A DNA stretch of 44,796 nt from Anaerolineales bacterium (lineage in GTDB: Bacteria; Chloroflexota; Anaerolineae; Anaerolineales; Villigracilaceae). Shown here piece after piece: positions 1 through 6,652 of this stretch. The DNA lies in the NCBI GenBank assembly GCA_020634895.1, contig JACKAV010000014.1, positions 1-44,796 of the forward strand. Reading direction: 5' to 3'. Made by a program: the position numbers and the translations under genes. Positions within the stretch are counted from its first letter, which is position 1. Every line of letters begins with the position of its first letter. The notes below the pieces were generated by a model, which had not been told where the DNA came from, made no database searches, and was given only the letters and a program-made list of their open reading frames with translations.

Positions 1-963
1 GAGATCGTCAAGGAACAGGATATTTACAAACGCGAGCGGCTGGTCAATTTGAAGATATTGCCTTATGTGATGTCGAAGATATGGGTGGCAGCCATACTCG
101 CTTTCTATCAGGCTTTGATCTACACCGTTGTGCATTATATAGCGTTCGATATGCCCGGCGGACCGGTCGAGTTCCTTCAGGTCTACATCACCATGACGCT
201 GGCAACGCTGGCAGGCATGATGCTGGGACTTTTCGCCTCCGCACTTGCGCCGAATTCCAGTTCCGCGCCATTGATGGTGATCATGCTGATGCTGCCGCAG
301 ATCGTTCTGGCGGGAGCGTTGATCCCCGTGCCGGGATTCATCAGCGCGCCGACGTCTACCCGCTGGGCGTTCGAATCGTTGATCGACATCACCGGGGCAG
401 GTTCGGATATCGCCCGCGATATTTGCTGGCAACTGCCGCCGGATGTCCGCAACGCCATGACATTGGAAGATAAATTGGATAAAGGCTGCAACTGCATGGG
501 CGTGAACATGCTCAAGGAGGAGAGTTGCAACCATCCGGGGTTGGGCGCATTCGCCATCCCGTTGGTGAATGAACCGTTGCCTGTCGAGCCGTCGCCGCTT
601 CCGCCTGAACCGGTCGAACCGACCGAACCTGTCGACCAATCTGACAGCGTCGCAATGGCAGATTTCTTCGCCCAGCTCAAAGTCTATCAAGCTGAAGTGG
701 AGGATTACAAACAAAAAGCCGAACTGTACCAAAGTGAACGGGTCGCCTATGAGACGGCGCGCGCTCAATTGCAGGTTGCAGTTGCCCCTGCTGAAGGCGT
801 TGTGCGGACGTTCTATAACGGCATCGGTTTTATGTATGTCGATAAGGAAGATACCCCGGCGTATATTGCAAAGATCATCTATACCTGGGCAGTGCAGGGA
901 TTCATTATTCTAATTCTGTTCGTTGCGATCCTGTTCCTGCAGAAACGCAAGGATGTGATTTAG
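1..963 (+). CDS. ABC-2 type transporter permease, C-terminal part (5' end outside window)
   Basis: The frame is open from base 1 (reading EIVKEQDIYKRERLVNLKI), so the TTG at 49 is not a true start and the gene continues upstream. That stretch resembles the cytoplasmic region before the permease helices in ABCG-like/FHA-containing exporters. Three hydrophobic helices follow (about nt 85-155, 180-255 and 270-335), then a long soluble region of about 170 residues with a Pro/Glu-rich linker and a helical, charged segment (about nt 590-780), and a last membrane helix ending in QKRKDVI. By family knowledge it would form the membrane pore of an exporter whose ATPase lies upstream. The Pro-rich plus QSD..AMA helical module is shared with the next gene's product. 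The substrate is not predictable. Confidence 0.8.
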   Translation, partial: EIVKEQDIYKRERLVNLKILPYVMSKIWVAAILAFYQALIYTVVHYIAFDMPGGPVEFLQVYITMTLATLAGMMLGLFASALAPNSSSAPLMVIMLMLPQIVLAGALIPVPGFISAPTSTRWAFESLIDITGAGSDIARDICWQLPPDVRNAMTLEDKLDKGCNCMGVNMLKEESCNHPGLGAFAIPLVNEPLPVEPSPLPPEPVEPTEPVDQSDSVAMADFFAQLKVYQAEVEDYKQKAELYQSERVAYETARAQLQVAVAPAEGVVRTFYNGIGFMYVDKEDTPAYIAKIIYTWAVQGFIILILFVAILFLQKRKDVI

Positions 964-968
964 TTCTC

Positions 969-1958
969 ATGCGAAGAAATATTCTTGCCACACTCGCGCT
1001 CGTGCTTCTCTTCTCGCTGGCTTGCGGAACAAGCGGCAACGCATCGAAGGAAGCCACTTTGCAGGCGATCAGTGACGAGGTCCGCCTGACCGGAACTGCA
1101 CAGGCGTCACAAGGCGGTGACGATCCATTTATCGCTGCATCAACTGCACAGGCGGCTGCGACTCAACTCGCGGGGCTGGGTTCAGAGTCGCTTACCGCCA
1201 CAGCGGAAGCGTTCGCGCCGATTCTGGCGGATCTTCCCACATATGGTGTCGATCCCTCCGAAGGCAGGCTGGGCTGGGTCCATCCGCCTGTGACATTGGA
1301 CTCTTCCGGCTACCATCAATTCGAATACATCAACTATTACATCGGCACCGTCGCAACGGATTTTGTCGTATCGGCGGATATCACCTGGGATACGGTCGGC
1401 AGCACATCGGGCTGCGGTTTCGTCCTGCGTTCCGATGGCAATGAAGCAGCGTTGAACCAATACCTTGCGATCATCACCCGCGTTGCGAGCGGACATTTCC
1501 TCTTCGCCACCATGGCGAACGGAGAAGTTGTCACCGGGCGCGATATCTATGCCCGTTATAAGGATAAGACCTTTGACTGGCAGAACAATTCCACGAACCG
1601 TTTGACGGTTGTGGGGCGGGGAAGTCACTTCTGGATCTATACCAACGGAACGCTTATCGGCGAAGTGGACCCAAGCGCGCCTCCGCCTTCGCCCGCGCTT
1701 CCTCCCGAACCCGAGAAACCAGCCAATCAGTCAGACCCGCAGGCAATGGCGGAATATCGCAAGAATAAAACGGAGTATGACCTGATCGTTCAGCAAATGC
1801 AGGCGGACTATGCCGCCCGTCAACGTGCCTTCAATTCCGCTGATACCGTATTCGAACGCGGGTTCATTGCCATGGTCGCATTGAGCGAATCCGGCAGGAA
1901 GACCGTTTGTCAGTTCAACAACGGCTGGCTGTTCCTGATCGATAAGCCCGCACAGTAA
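969..1958 (+). CDS. Lipoprotein with a concanavalin/LamG-like domain and a Pro-rich/helical insert
   Basis: 329 residues. The N-terminus is a lipoprotein signal with lipobox LFSLAC, lipidated Cys19, so the protein is exported and membrane-anchored. Residues about 75-230 are beta-rich (GCGFVLRSDG, NRLTVVGRGSHFWIYTNG), reminiscent of LamG/DUF1080 concanavalin-like folds; this is a fold-level guess. A Pro-rich stretch and a helical segment (NQSDPQAMAEYRKNK) interrupt the domain at about 235-290, and the end (NGWLFLIDKP) reads like its final strand. The same module occurs in the extracytoplasmic loop of the preceding permease, whose stop lies five bases upstream, so the two are probably co-transcribed and may interact outside the membrane. 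No specific function can be named. Confidence 0.75.
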   Translation: MRRNILATLALVLLFSLACGTSGNASKEATLQAISDEVRLTGTAQASQGGDDPFIAASTAQAAATQLAGLGSESLTATAEAFAPILADLPTYGVDPSEGRLGWVHPPVTLDSSGYHQFEYINYYIGTVATDFVVSADITWDTVGSTSGCGFVLRSDGNEAALNQYLAIITRVASGHFLFATMANGEVVTGRDIYARYKDKTFDWQNNSTNRLTVVGRGSHFWIYTNGTLIGEVDPSAPPPSPALPPEPEKPANQSDPQAMAEYRKNKTEYDLIVQQMQADYAARQRAFNSADTVFERGFIAMVALSESGRKTVCQFNNGWLFLIDKPAQ

Positions 1959-2031
1959 AAGATTATTTGACATAGGGACCTGCCAAAGGCGTCAACCCGC
2001 CAAATCGACTTGACAGCTCCCGGGAGTAAAA

Positions 2032-3678
2032 ATGTCCACATCTAATTGGGTTGGTAAAACGTTAAGCAATCGTTATGTGATTGAAGAAATGCTGGGGCAG
2101 GGCGGCATGTCGGCTGTGTATAAAGCCACAGATCCGAATCTGAAGCGGGTGGTCGCGGTCAAATTGATTCACACCCACCTGTCCAGTAATCCAGACTTTG
2201 TCAAACGTTTTGAAGAGGAAGCTACGGCTGTGGCGCAGCTTCGTCATCACGGCATTGTTCAAGTGTACGATTTCAATCAGGATAACGGTGTGTATTACAT
2301 GATCCTGGAATTTGTGCCCGGCGAAACGATACAGGATCATCTAAAGCGGCTGAACGATTCGGGACGCAAGTTATCTCCGCGCAATGCGATACAGTACATG
2401 ATCGATGCTTGTGAAGCGGTCGATTACGCCCACCAACGCGGCATGATCCATCGCGATATCAAGCCCGCCAACCTGATGTTGAACACCTCCGGTCATGTCA
2501 TTCTCATGGACTTTGGTATTGCCAAGATCGTTGGCAGCCAGCGTCACACAGCGACTGGCGCGGTGGTCGGCACTGCCATGTACATGTCGCCGGAGCAGAT
2601 CAAAGGTGAACAGCCAGACCGCCGAACGGATATTTATTCCCTCGGTGTGACCCTGTTCGAAATGGTCGGCGGACGCCCGCCTTACGAGGCTGAGTCCGCA
2701 ATGACGTTGATGATGATGCACATCAACGATCCGATTCCTGATCCGCGCAAATTAAATCCCGATGTGCCCGAGGCGTTGGTAGCGGTCATCAATAAAGCGC
2801 TTGCCAAAGACCCGAATCAGCGCTACCAAACCTGTGCGGAAATGGCTTCCGCGCTTCGCAACGCCCTCGCACAGTTGGATTCACCGAAGGCTTCTTCTGC
2901 CACGCGGTTGGAGGATGCGACTCTCAGACCGTCCGGGCCTGGGGCGACCACCATTGAGCCTCCCTCCGGGACAGTTGTTGAAAGCGGACCCATGCAGGGG
3001 TATCAAGGCACCATGGTCGAAAGCGGACCGCCTCCCCAAGGCGGCACATACGTGGAAACTGGTCCCATGTCCAGCGCCGCCGGTCCGCGGACATCTGTCG
3101 ATGCACCTCGCATGGGACAAATGCCCCCGTCTGCTCCACCTGCGAAGAAATCCAAACTTGCCATTCCGCTTATCATCGGTGCCGTTTTAGTTCTGATCTG
3201 TCTCGTTGGCGGCGGGATCGCACTTGCTGGCAGTTTGCTTTCGGGCGGGGAAGAACCTACCCCCACCGTGGCGCCAGTTGTCATTATCAATACGGTAGCT
3301 CCCACAATTGAGGCTGCCACTGATGTTCCGACTGAGACGGCGATTCCCGTCACGCCTACTCCCGAGGGTCCGTACGTGGTCATCACCAATATCAGTATTG
3401 ACGGCGGCTATTACTCAGTGGATTATGAAGTACATAATTTGCCGCCGGACCCGGGTGGAATGCACGTCCACATGTTCTTCAATACCGTTCCGCCCGATCA
3501 GGCTGGGATGCCTGGTTCCGGTCCCTGGAAGTTGACCTACGGTTCCTATGGTCCATCACCGTTCAAGGGATATAGCACTTCCAGTAAACCTGCTGCAGCA
3601 ACGCAGATGTGCGCGCTCATCGCCAATGCCAATCATTCTGTCCAACAGAACAGCGGTAACTGCGTTGACCTGCCCTAA
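2032..3678 (+). CDS. Membrane-anchored Ser/Thr protein kinase (PknB-like)
   Basis: 548 residues. The kinase domain occupies about 15-280: Gly loop GQGGMSAVY, catalytic Lys in VAVKLI, catalytic loop HRDIKPANL, metal-binding DFG and an APE-region equivalent (MSPEQIKG), so all key residues are present. A Pro/Gly/Ser/Thr-rich linker with repeated TMVESGP/TYVETGP phrases follows (about 300-375), then one transmembrane helix (about 383-405) and an extracytoplasmic C-terminal domain of about 115 residues without PASTA repeats. It would phosphorylate cytoplasmic targets in response to an outside signal. A GGGAG Shine-Dalgarno sequence supports the ATG. It follows the exporter and lipoprotein genes in the same direction and could regulate that exporter (inference). 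Confidence 0.93.
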   Translation: MSTSNWVGKTLSNRYVIEEMLGQGGMSAVYKATDPNLKRVVAVKLIHTHLSSNPDFVKRFEEEATAVAQLRHHGIVQVYDFNQDNGVYYMILEFVPGETIQDHLKRLNDSGRKLSPRNAIQYMIDACEAVDYAHQRGMIHRDIKPANLMLNTSGHVILMDFGIAKIVGSQRHTATGAVVGTAMYMSPEQIKGEQPDRRTDIYSLGVTLFEMVGGRPPYEAESAMTLMMMHINDPIPDPRKLNPDVPEALVAVINKALAKDPNQRYQTCAEMASALRNALAQLDSPKASSATRLEDATLRPSGPGATTIEPPSGTVVESGPMQGYQGTMVESGPPPQGGTYVETGPMSSAAGPRTSVDAPRMGQMPPSAPPAKKSKLAIPLIIGAVLVLICLVGGGIALAGSLLSGGEEPTPTVAPVVIINTVAPTIEAATDVPTETAIPVTPTPEGPYVVITNISIDGGYYSVDYEVHNLPPDPGGMHVHMFFNTVPPDQAGMPGSGPWKLTYGSYGPSPFKGYSTSSKPAAATQMCALIANANHSVQQNSGNCVDLP

Positions 3679-3694
3679 TAAAACGAAGTAAAAC

Positions 3695-3732
3695 AAAAAA
3701 GCGCTCTGAATAAATTTCAGGGCGCTTTTTCT
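3695..3732. terminator. Bidirectional rho-independent terminator between kinase and DUF554 genes
   Basis: A GCGCTCTGAA arm pairs with TTTCAGGGCGC around a short AT-rich loop. The stem is flanked by an A run on the left and a T run on the right, so it can end transcription from both converging genes. Confidence 0.9.
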
Positions 3733-3743
3733 TTGTATGGAAT

Positions 3744-4445
3744 TTAGAACTTCGCCAATATCCACACGATCAGCGGAGCGATGGCGAGCGCCGGCAGGAA
3801 ATTCCCTACACGGATCTTCTTGATCTCCAACAGATTGCTGATGCCCAGCCCTACAAGGATCACGCCGCCTGTGGCGGTCATTTCGTTCATCATCGGGTCG
3901 CTGATAATGGAGCTGAGCAACCCTGCCAGCAGACTGATCCCGCCCTGGTAGATGAGGATCATAACCGATGAGAACATCACGCCAATGCCAAGCGTGGATG
4001 CGAATGCGACCGACGCGAACCCGTCCAACGTGGACTTTACCGCGAGTAGATTGAAATCACCGGTCAAACCGTCTTGAATGGAACCAAGGATCGCCATGGG
4101 ACCAATGCAAAAGAGCAGTGAAGCGACCATGAATCCGCGCACGAAGCGTGAACCTGTGCCGCTTTCTGTGTCGCGGGAAAAGCGTTTTTCAAGAGAAAGC
4201 CCGATCCTCTGCAAACCGTCTTCGAGACCGAGCCATTCCCCAATAAGCGTGCCGATGATCATTGCGCCCAAAACAATGAGTTGATTTTCGCTTTTGAAGA
4301 ACATTTGTATGCCCATTACGGCGGTGAAAAGCCCCATCCCGGCAATGACAGTATCTTTGAATCGTTCGGGAATGCGCGCCCCAAAAAGCAAACCGATCGT
4401 ACTTCCAATTAATATGGCAGCTACGTTGATGATCGTTCCAGTCAT
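3744..4445 (-). CDS. DUF554 family membrane protein
   Basis: 233 residues, very hydrophobic, with about six or seven membrane helices. The N-terminus MTGTIINVAAILIGSTIGLL, followed by a GARIPERFKDT segment, is typical of the DUF554 (YdfK-like) family. A glycine-rich segment LLFCIGPMAILGSIQDGLTG lies in the middle. Family function is unknown; it is a possible transporter or channel. The ATG is preceded by an AGAAGGAA ribosome-binding site, and a TATATT box lies further upstream on this strand. It is transcribed alone, towards the kinase terminator. Confidence 0.88.
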   Translation of the reverse strand: MTGTIINVAAILIGSTIGLLFGARIPERFKDTVIAGMGLFTAVMGIQMFFKSENQLIVLGAMIIGTLIGEWLGLEDGLQRIGLSLEKRFSRDTESGTGSRFVRGFMVASLLFCIGPMAILGSIQDGLTGDFNLLAVKSTLDGFASVAFASTLGIGVMFSSVMILIYQGGISLLAGLLSSIISDPMMNEMTATGGVILVGLGISNLLEIKKIRVGNFLPALAIAPLIVWILAKF

Positions 4446-4477
4446 AATTTCCTTCTGATGTGAAAAATATACAACAA

Positions 4478-4505
4478 CTCAATGAAAGCTACTTCTTTCA
4501 TTGAG
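4478..4505. promoter_or_regulatory. Perfect inverted repeat upstream of DUF554 gene, candidate operator
   Basis: CTCAATGAAAG is repeated in inverted orientation after a 6-base spacer. On the minus strand it sits just upstream of the TATATT box, where a regulator would overlap the -35 region. There is no T run, so it is a poor terminator. Confidence 0.45.
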
Positions 4506-4634
4506 AAGAATTGCCGTAATATAACCCAAGTTGATGCGCTTTGATAATAGTTGAAAATAAAACCTTCGAAACAATCTTTTAAAGGTTTTTTGTCCGTGTT
4601 TTCCGCGAAATCCGTGTACAACCAACTTGAGTTT

Positions 4635-4675
4635 TATAAATAAACTTCGGAAGCCGCTGTGACTTCCGAAGTCTG
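4635..4675 (-). terminator. Terminator of the cobalamin adenosyltransferase gene
   Basis: ACTTCGGAAG and CTTCCGAAGT form a perfect 10-bp stem with a 9-base loop directly after the stop codon. On the minus strand it is followed by TTTATTTAT. Confidence 0.8.
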
Positions 4676-4676
4676 G

Positions 4677-5243
4677 TTATTCTTTCGACTTTGCCAGCGA
4701 GGTTTTCCTGCCTGCGTGCTGATTCTCCAGCAGTTCCAATACGAAGCATAGCGAAGATAAACGGTTGAGATACCGCTGCAAGTGCTGGTTGACGACCACT
4801 TCACCGTCGTAGAGTTCCACCACGCGCCGCTCCGCCCGGCGGATGACCGCGCGCGCCAGCGAAAGTGCCGCTCCGCCCAACGTGTCACCGGGCAGGATGA
4901 ATTCCTTGGGCATTTCGACCACCTTGCTCAATTCGTCGGTGGTTTGCTCCAGCCATTTCACGCGCTCTTCATCGATGCCGCGAAACTTTTCGGCATTCTC
5001 AGGCGTGGCGGCGACTTCCGCCATCAGCTTGTAGAGATCTCGTTGTACCTCGAGCAGGATTCGGGGAGTCTGAAGCGTTCCCTTGGGAGTGGGCGCTTCA
5101 CATTGAGCGCGGGCAAGTCCCAGCGCGGCAGAGGCTTCATCCAATGTTCCAACGGCTTCCATGCGGACGTGATATTTGGGCACGCGTCCTTCGCCAAGTA
5201 AGCCGGTCGTGCCGTCGTCACCTTTTGCAGTATAAAAAGACAT
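4677..5243 (-). CDS. pduO: Cob(I)yrinic acid a,c-diamide / cob(I)alamin adenosyltransferase, PduO type
   Basis: 188 residues, normal for the family. It transfers the adenosyl group from ATP to reduced corrinoid to make coenzyme B12. The N-terminal ATP-binding motif FYTAKGDDGTTGLLGEGRV is intact, followed by the GTLDEASAALGLAR helix. The later helices hold the family signature FILPGDTLGGAALSLAR, RRAERRVV and VVNQHLQRYLNRLSSLCFVL. The ATG at 5243 is preferred over the in-frame upstream ATG at 5261 because the TATAAT box lies 6 bases before it, so the transcript would be leaderless. No other cobalamin genes are adjacent. Confidence 0.93.
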   Translation of the reverse strand: MSFYTAKGDDGTTGLLGEGRVPKYHVRMEAVGTLDEASAALGLARAQCEAPTPKGTLQTPRILLEVQRDLYKLMAEVAATPENAEKFRGIDEERVKWLEQTTDELSKVVEMPKEFILPGDTLGGAALSLARAVIRRAERRVVELYDGEVVVNQHLQRYLNRLSSLCFVLELLENQHAGRKTSLAKSKE

Positions 5244-5249
5244 GCGGGT

Positions 5250-5255
5250 ATTATA
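5250..5255 (-). promoter_or_regulatory. -10 box of a leaderless promoter for the adenosyltransferase gene
   Basis: Minus-strand TATAAT followed by 6 bases (ACCCGC) and the ATG. Transcription would begin at or next to the start codon. It is back to back with the plus-strand box at 5296. Confidence 0.7.
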
Positions 5256-5295
5256 TATCACATAAGCGGGTCATTACTACTTTTGAGGCGGCGGG

Positions 5296-5301
5296 TATAA
5301 T
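5296..5301 (+). promoter_or_regulatory. -10 box of a leaderless promoter for the HET-C-like gene
   Basis: TATAAT followed by 7 bases (CGCGCCC) and the ATG at 5309. No Shine-Dalgarno sequence fits between them. Confidence 0.7.
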
Positions 5302-5308
5302 CGCGCCC

Positions 5309-5932
5309 ATGATCGCACAATATCACATTCAAATGACCACCGAGGCGGTTGCCCAAAATTTCAGCGAGCGCGCCATGAAGGCTATTATTTCTGCCAACCT
5401 GAAACAGGACGCGTTGAAGAATCAATTCGGGCATGATGAGATCCATTATGACAACAACGCCATCGAGGAGGGCAACCGCTATATCAGTGAACAGCGCGGA
5501 TACGTCATCGCTGCCTTGCTCTCGCAGGGAAATCTCAGCGCGTGGACTGCCTTTGGACGCCTGCTTCACACGGCTCAGGATTTTTACTCGCACACTAATT
5601 ACGTCACCATGTGGCTGGACCAGTTCGACGGCGCGCCTCCCTCCCCGGCGGAAATTGATCCGCTAAAGAAGGAGCTGACAGAAAGCCCGAACCTTCATTC
5701 CGGCAAGATCTACCTGCCGATGGATGCGCTGTTCTTCATCAAACCCCTGCGCCCGCTGACGTTGAAACTTCTGCCGAAAGATTCCCACGGCTGGATGAAT
5801 CTCGATACTCCCGATCAGGGACCGAAATTCCCCTACGCCATTGCCGCCGGGACGAAACGCACTGTGCACGAATTCGACCTGCTTCGTAAATTGCTGCCAC
5901 CAGAATTGTTCGCGAGATTTACAGATAAATGA
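5309..5932 (+). CDS. Zinc-dependent phospholipase C / HET-C-like protein
   Basis: 207 residues from the ATG at 5309; an open frame reaches back to 5144 but overlaps the divergent gene and the promoter. The metal-ligand pattern of the PLC/P1 nuclease/HET-C superfamily is visible: His6 in YHIQMTTEAV, the HDEIHYDN motif at about 46-53, RLLHTAQDFYSHTNYV at about 88-103 and a late DSHGWMNLD. By family knowledge such proteins hydrolyse phosphoesters or bind zinc in a similar site. There is no signal peptide, so it would be cytoplasmic, unlike secreted PLCs. Substrate unknown. Confidence 0.72.
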   Translation: MIAQYHIQMTTEAVAQNFSERAMKAIISANLKQDALKNQFGHDEIHYDNNAIEEGNRYISEQRGYVIAALLSQGNLSAWTAFGRLLHTAQDFYSHTNYVTMWLDQFDGAPPSPAEIDPLKKELTESPNLHSGKIYLPMDALFFIKPLRPLTLKLLPKDSHGWMNLDTPDQGPKFPYAIAAGTKRTVHEFDLLRKLLPPELFARFTDK

Positions 5933-6028
5933 TGCTCCCGTCGCCGAGGACGGCAGCGGAGACCCGTCAGAAAAAACCTGCGGATAAAAATCTCTAAAAT
6001 TTTCAACAATAGACCTATTGCATGAGAT

Positions 6029-6084
6029 GGAATCCTGAAGTTCTACTTCAGGTGGAGAATCCGAAAGTAGAACTTTCGGATTCC
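6029..6084. repeat. Composite palindromic element with two hairpins and complementary loops
   Basis: Hairpin 1 is CCTGAAG-TTCTA-CTTCAGG (6034-6052). Hairpin 2 is GAATCCGAAAG-TAGAA-CTTTCGGATTC (6057-6083). The two 5-base loops are perfect reverse complements, and the whole can also fold as one long hairpin closed by GGAATCC/GGATTCC. It lacks a T run. It lies between the HET-C-like gene and the next promoter and looks like a REP-type element. Confidence 0.7.
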
Positions 6085-6154
6085 TTTGCTAACTTTGGAC
6101 TTATGTAAGAGATCCAACAAAATTACGAATTAAGATTCGCTTTCTTAAGAAAGG

Positions 6155-6160
6155 TATAAT
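6155..6160 (+). promoter_or_regulatory. -10 box of a leaderless promoter for the GatB/YqeY gene
   Basis: TATAAT, 7 bases (CAAACTT), then the ATG at 6168. It probably drives the run of genes through to 10512. Confidence 0.7.
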
Positions 6161-6167
6161 CAAACTT

Positions 6168-6614
6168 ATGGATACAAAAGCAAAATTGAACGAATCAATG
6201 AAAGAAGCTATGAAAAGCGGAGATGAAGTCCGCAAGCGCACTGTCCGCATGGTACTTGCCGCCATCAAACAGGTGGAAGTGGACAAGCGCACCGACTTGG
6301 ATGAAATGGCGATCACAGCGTTGATCCAGAAAGAGGTCAAGAACCGACGCGAGGCGCTCGAAGAGGCGAAGAAAGCCAATCGCGATGATCTTATTGCTGG
6401 TAACGAAGCAGAGATCAAAGTCCTCGAAGAATTTTTACCAAAAGCCATGCCTGCCGATGAACTTCGCGCATTGGTCGAAGCCGCCATTGCCGAGACAGGA
6501 GCCGCCGCTCCGAGCGATATGGGCAAGGTCATGAAGGTTGTCATGCCGAAGGTGGCAGGACGTGCCCCGAACGACATGATCAGCGCTGCGGTAAGGGAAT
6601 TGCTTACCAAGTAA
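6168..6614 (+). CDS. GatB/YqeY domain-containing protein
   Basis: 148 residues, the full length of the YqeY family. It opens with the typical KLNESMKEAMKSGDEVRKRTVRMVLAAIK helix and ends with the small GatB-type domain (GAAAPSDMGKVMKVVMPKVAGRAP). The domain is shared with the tail of GatB in the tRNA amidotransferase, where it contacts tRNA; stand-alone YqeY proteins are of uncertain role, often encoded near translation genes. An upstream in-frame ATG is absent and the TATAAT box fixes the start. It is the first gene of a same-strand run leading into pgpH. Confidence 0.92.
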   Translation: MDTKAKLNESMKEAMKSGDEVRKRTVRMVLAAIKQVEVDKRTDLDEMAITALIQKEVKNRREALEEAKKANRDDLIAGNEAEIKVLEEFLPKAMPADELRALVEAAIAETGAAAPSDMGKVMKVVMPKVAGRAPNDMISAAVRELLTK

Positions 6615-6652
6615 GCCTGCAGGGAGGTGAGAGCCTCTCTCTGCGGAGCGTT

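Larger units (their letters stand above)
4446..4676. other. Intergenic region between DUF554 and cobalamin adenosyltransferase genes
   Basis: Contains the promoter of the DUF554 gene, a perfect 11-bp inverted repeat (4478-4505), an AAAACCTT/AAGGTTTT hairpin at about 4557-4590, and a TCCGTGTTTTCCGCG phrase near 4592-4615. That phrase resembles one at 11221-11243 and may be a degenerate dispersed repeat. No convincing small gene is visible. Confidence 0.5.

Noticed and set aside
4592..4617. TCCGTGTTTTCCGCG phrase, similar to one at about 11221
   Set aside because: The two copies are short and imperfect; not enough to call a repeat family from this window alone.
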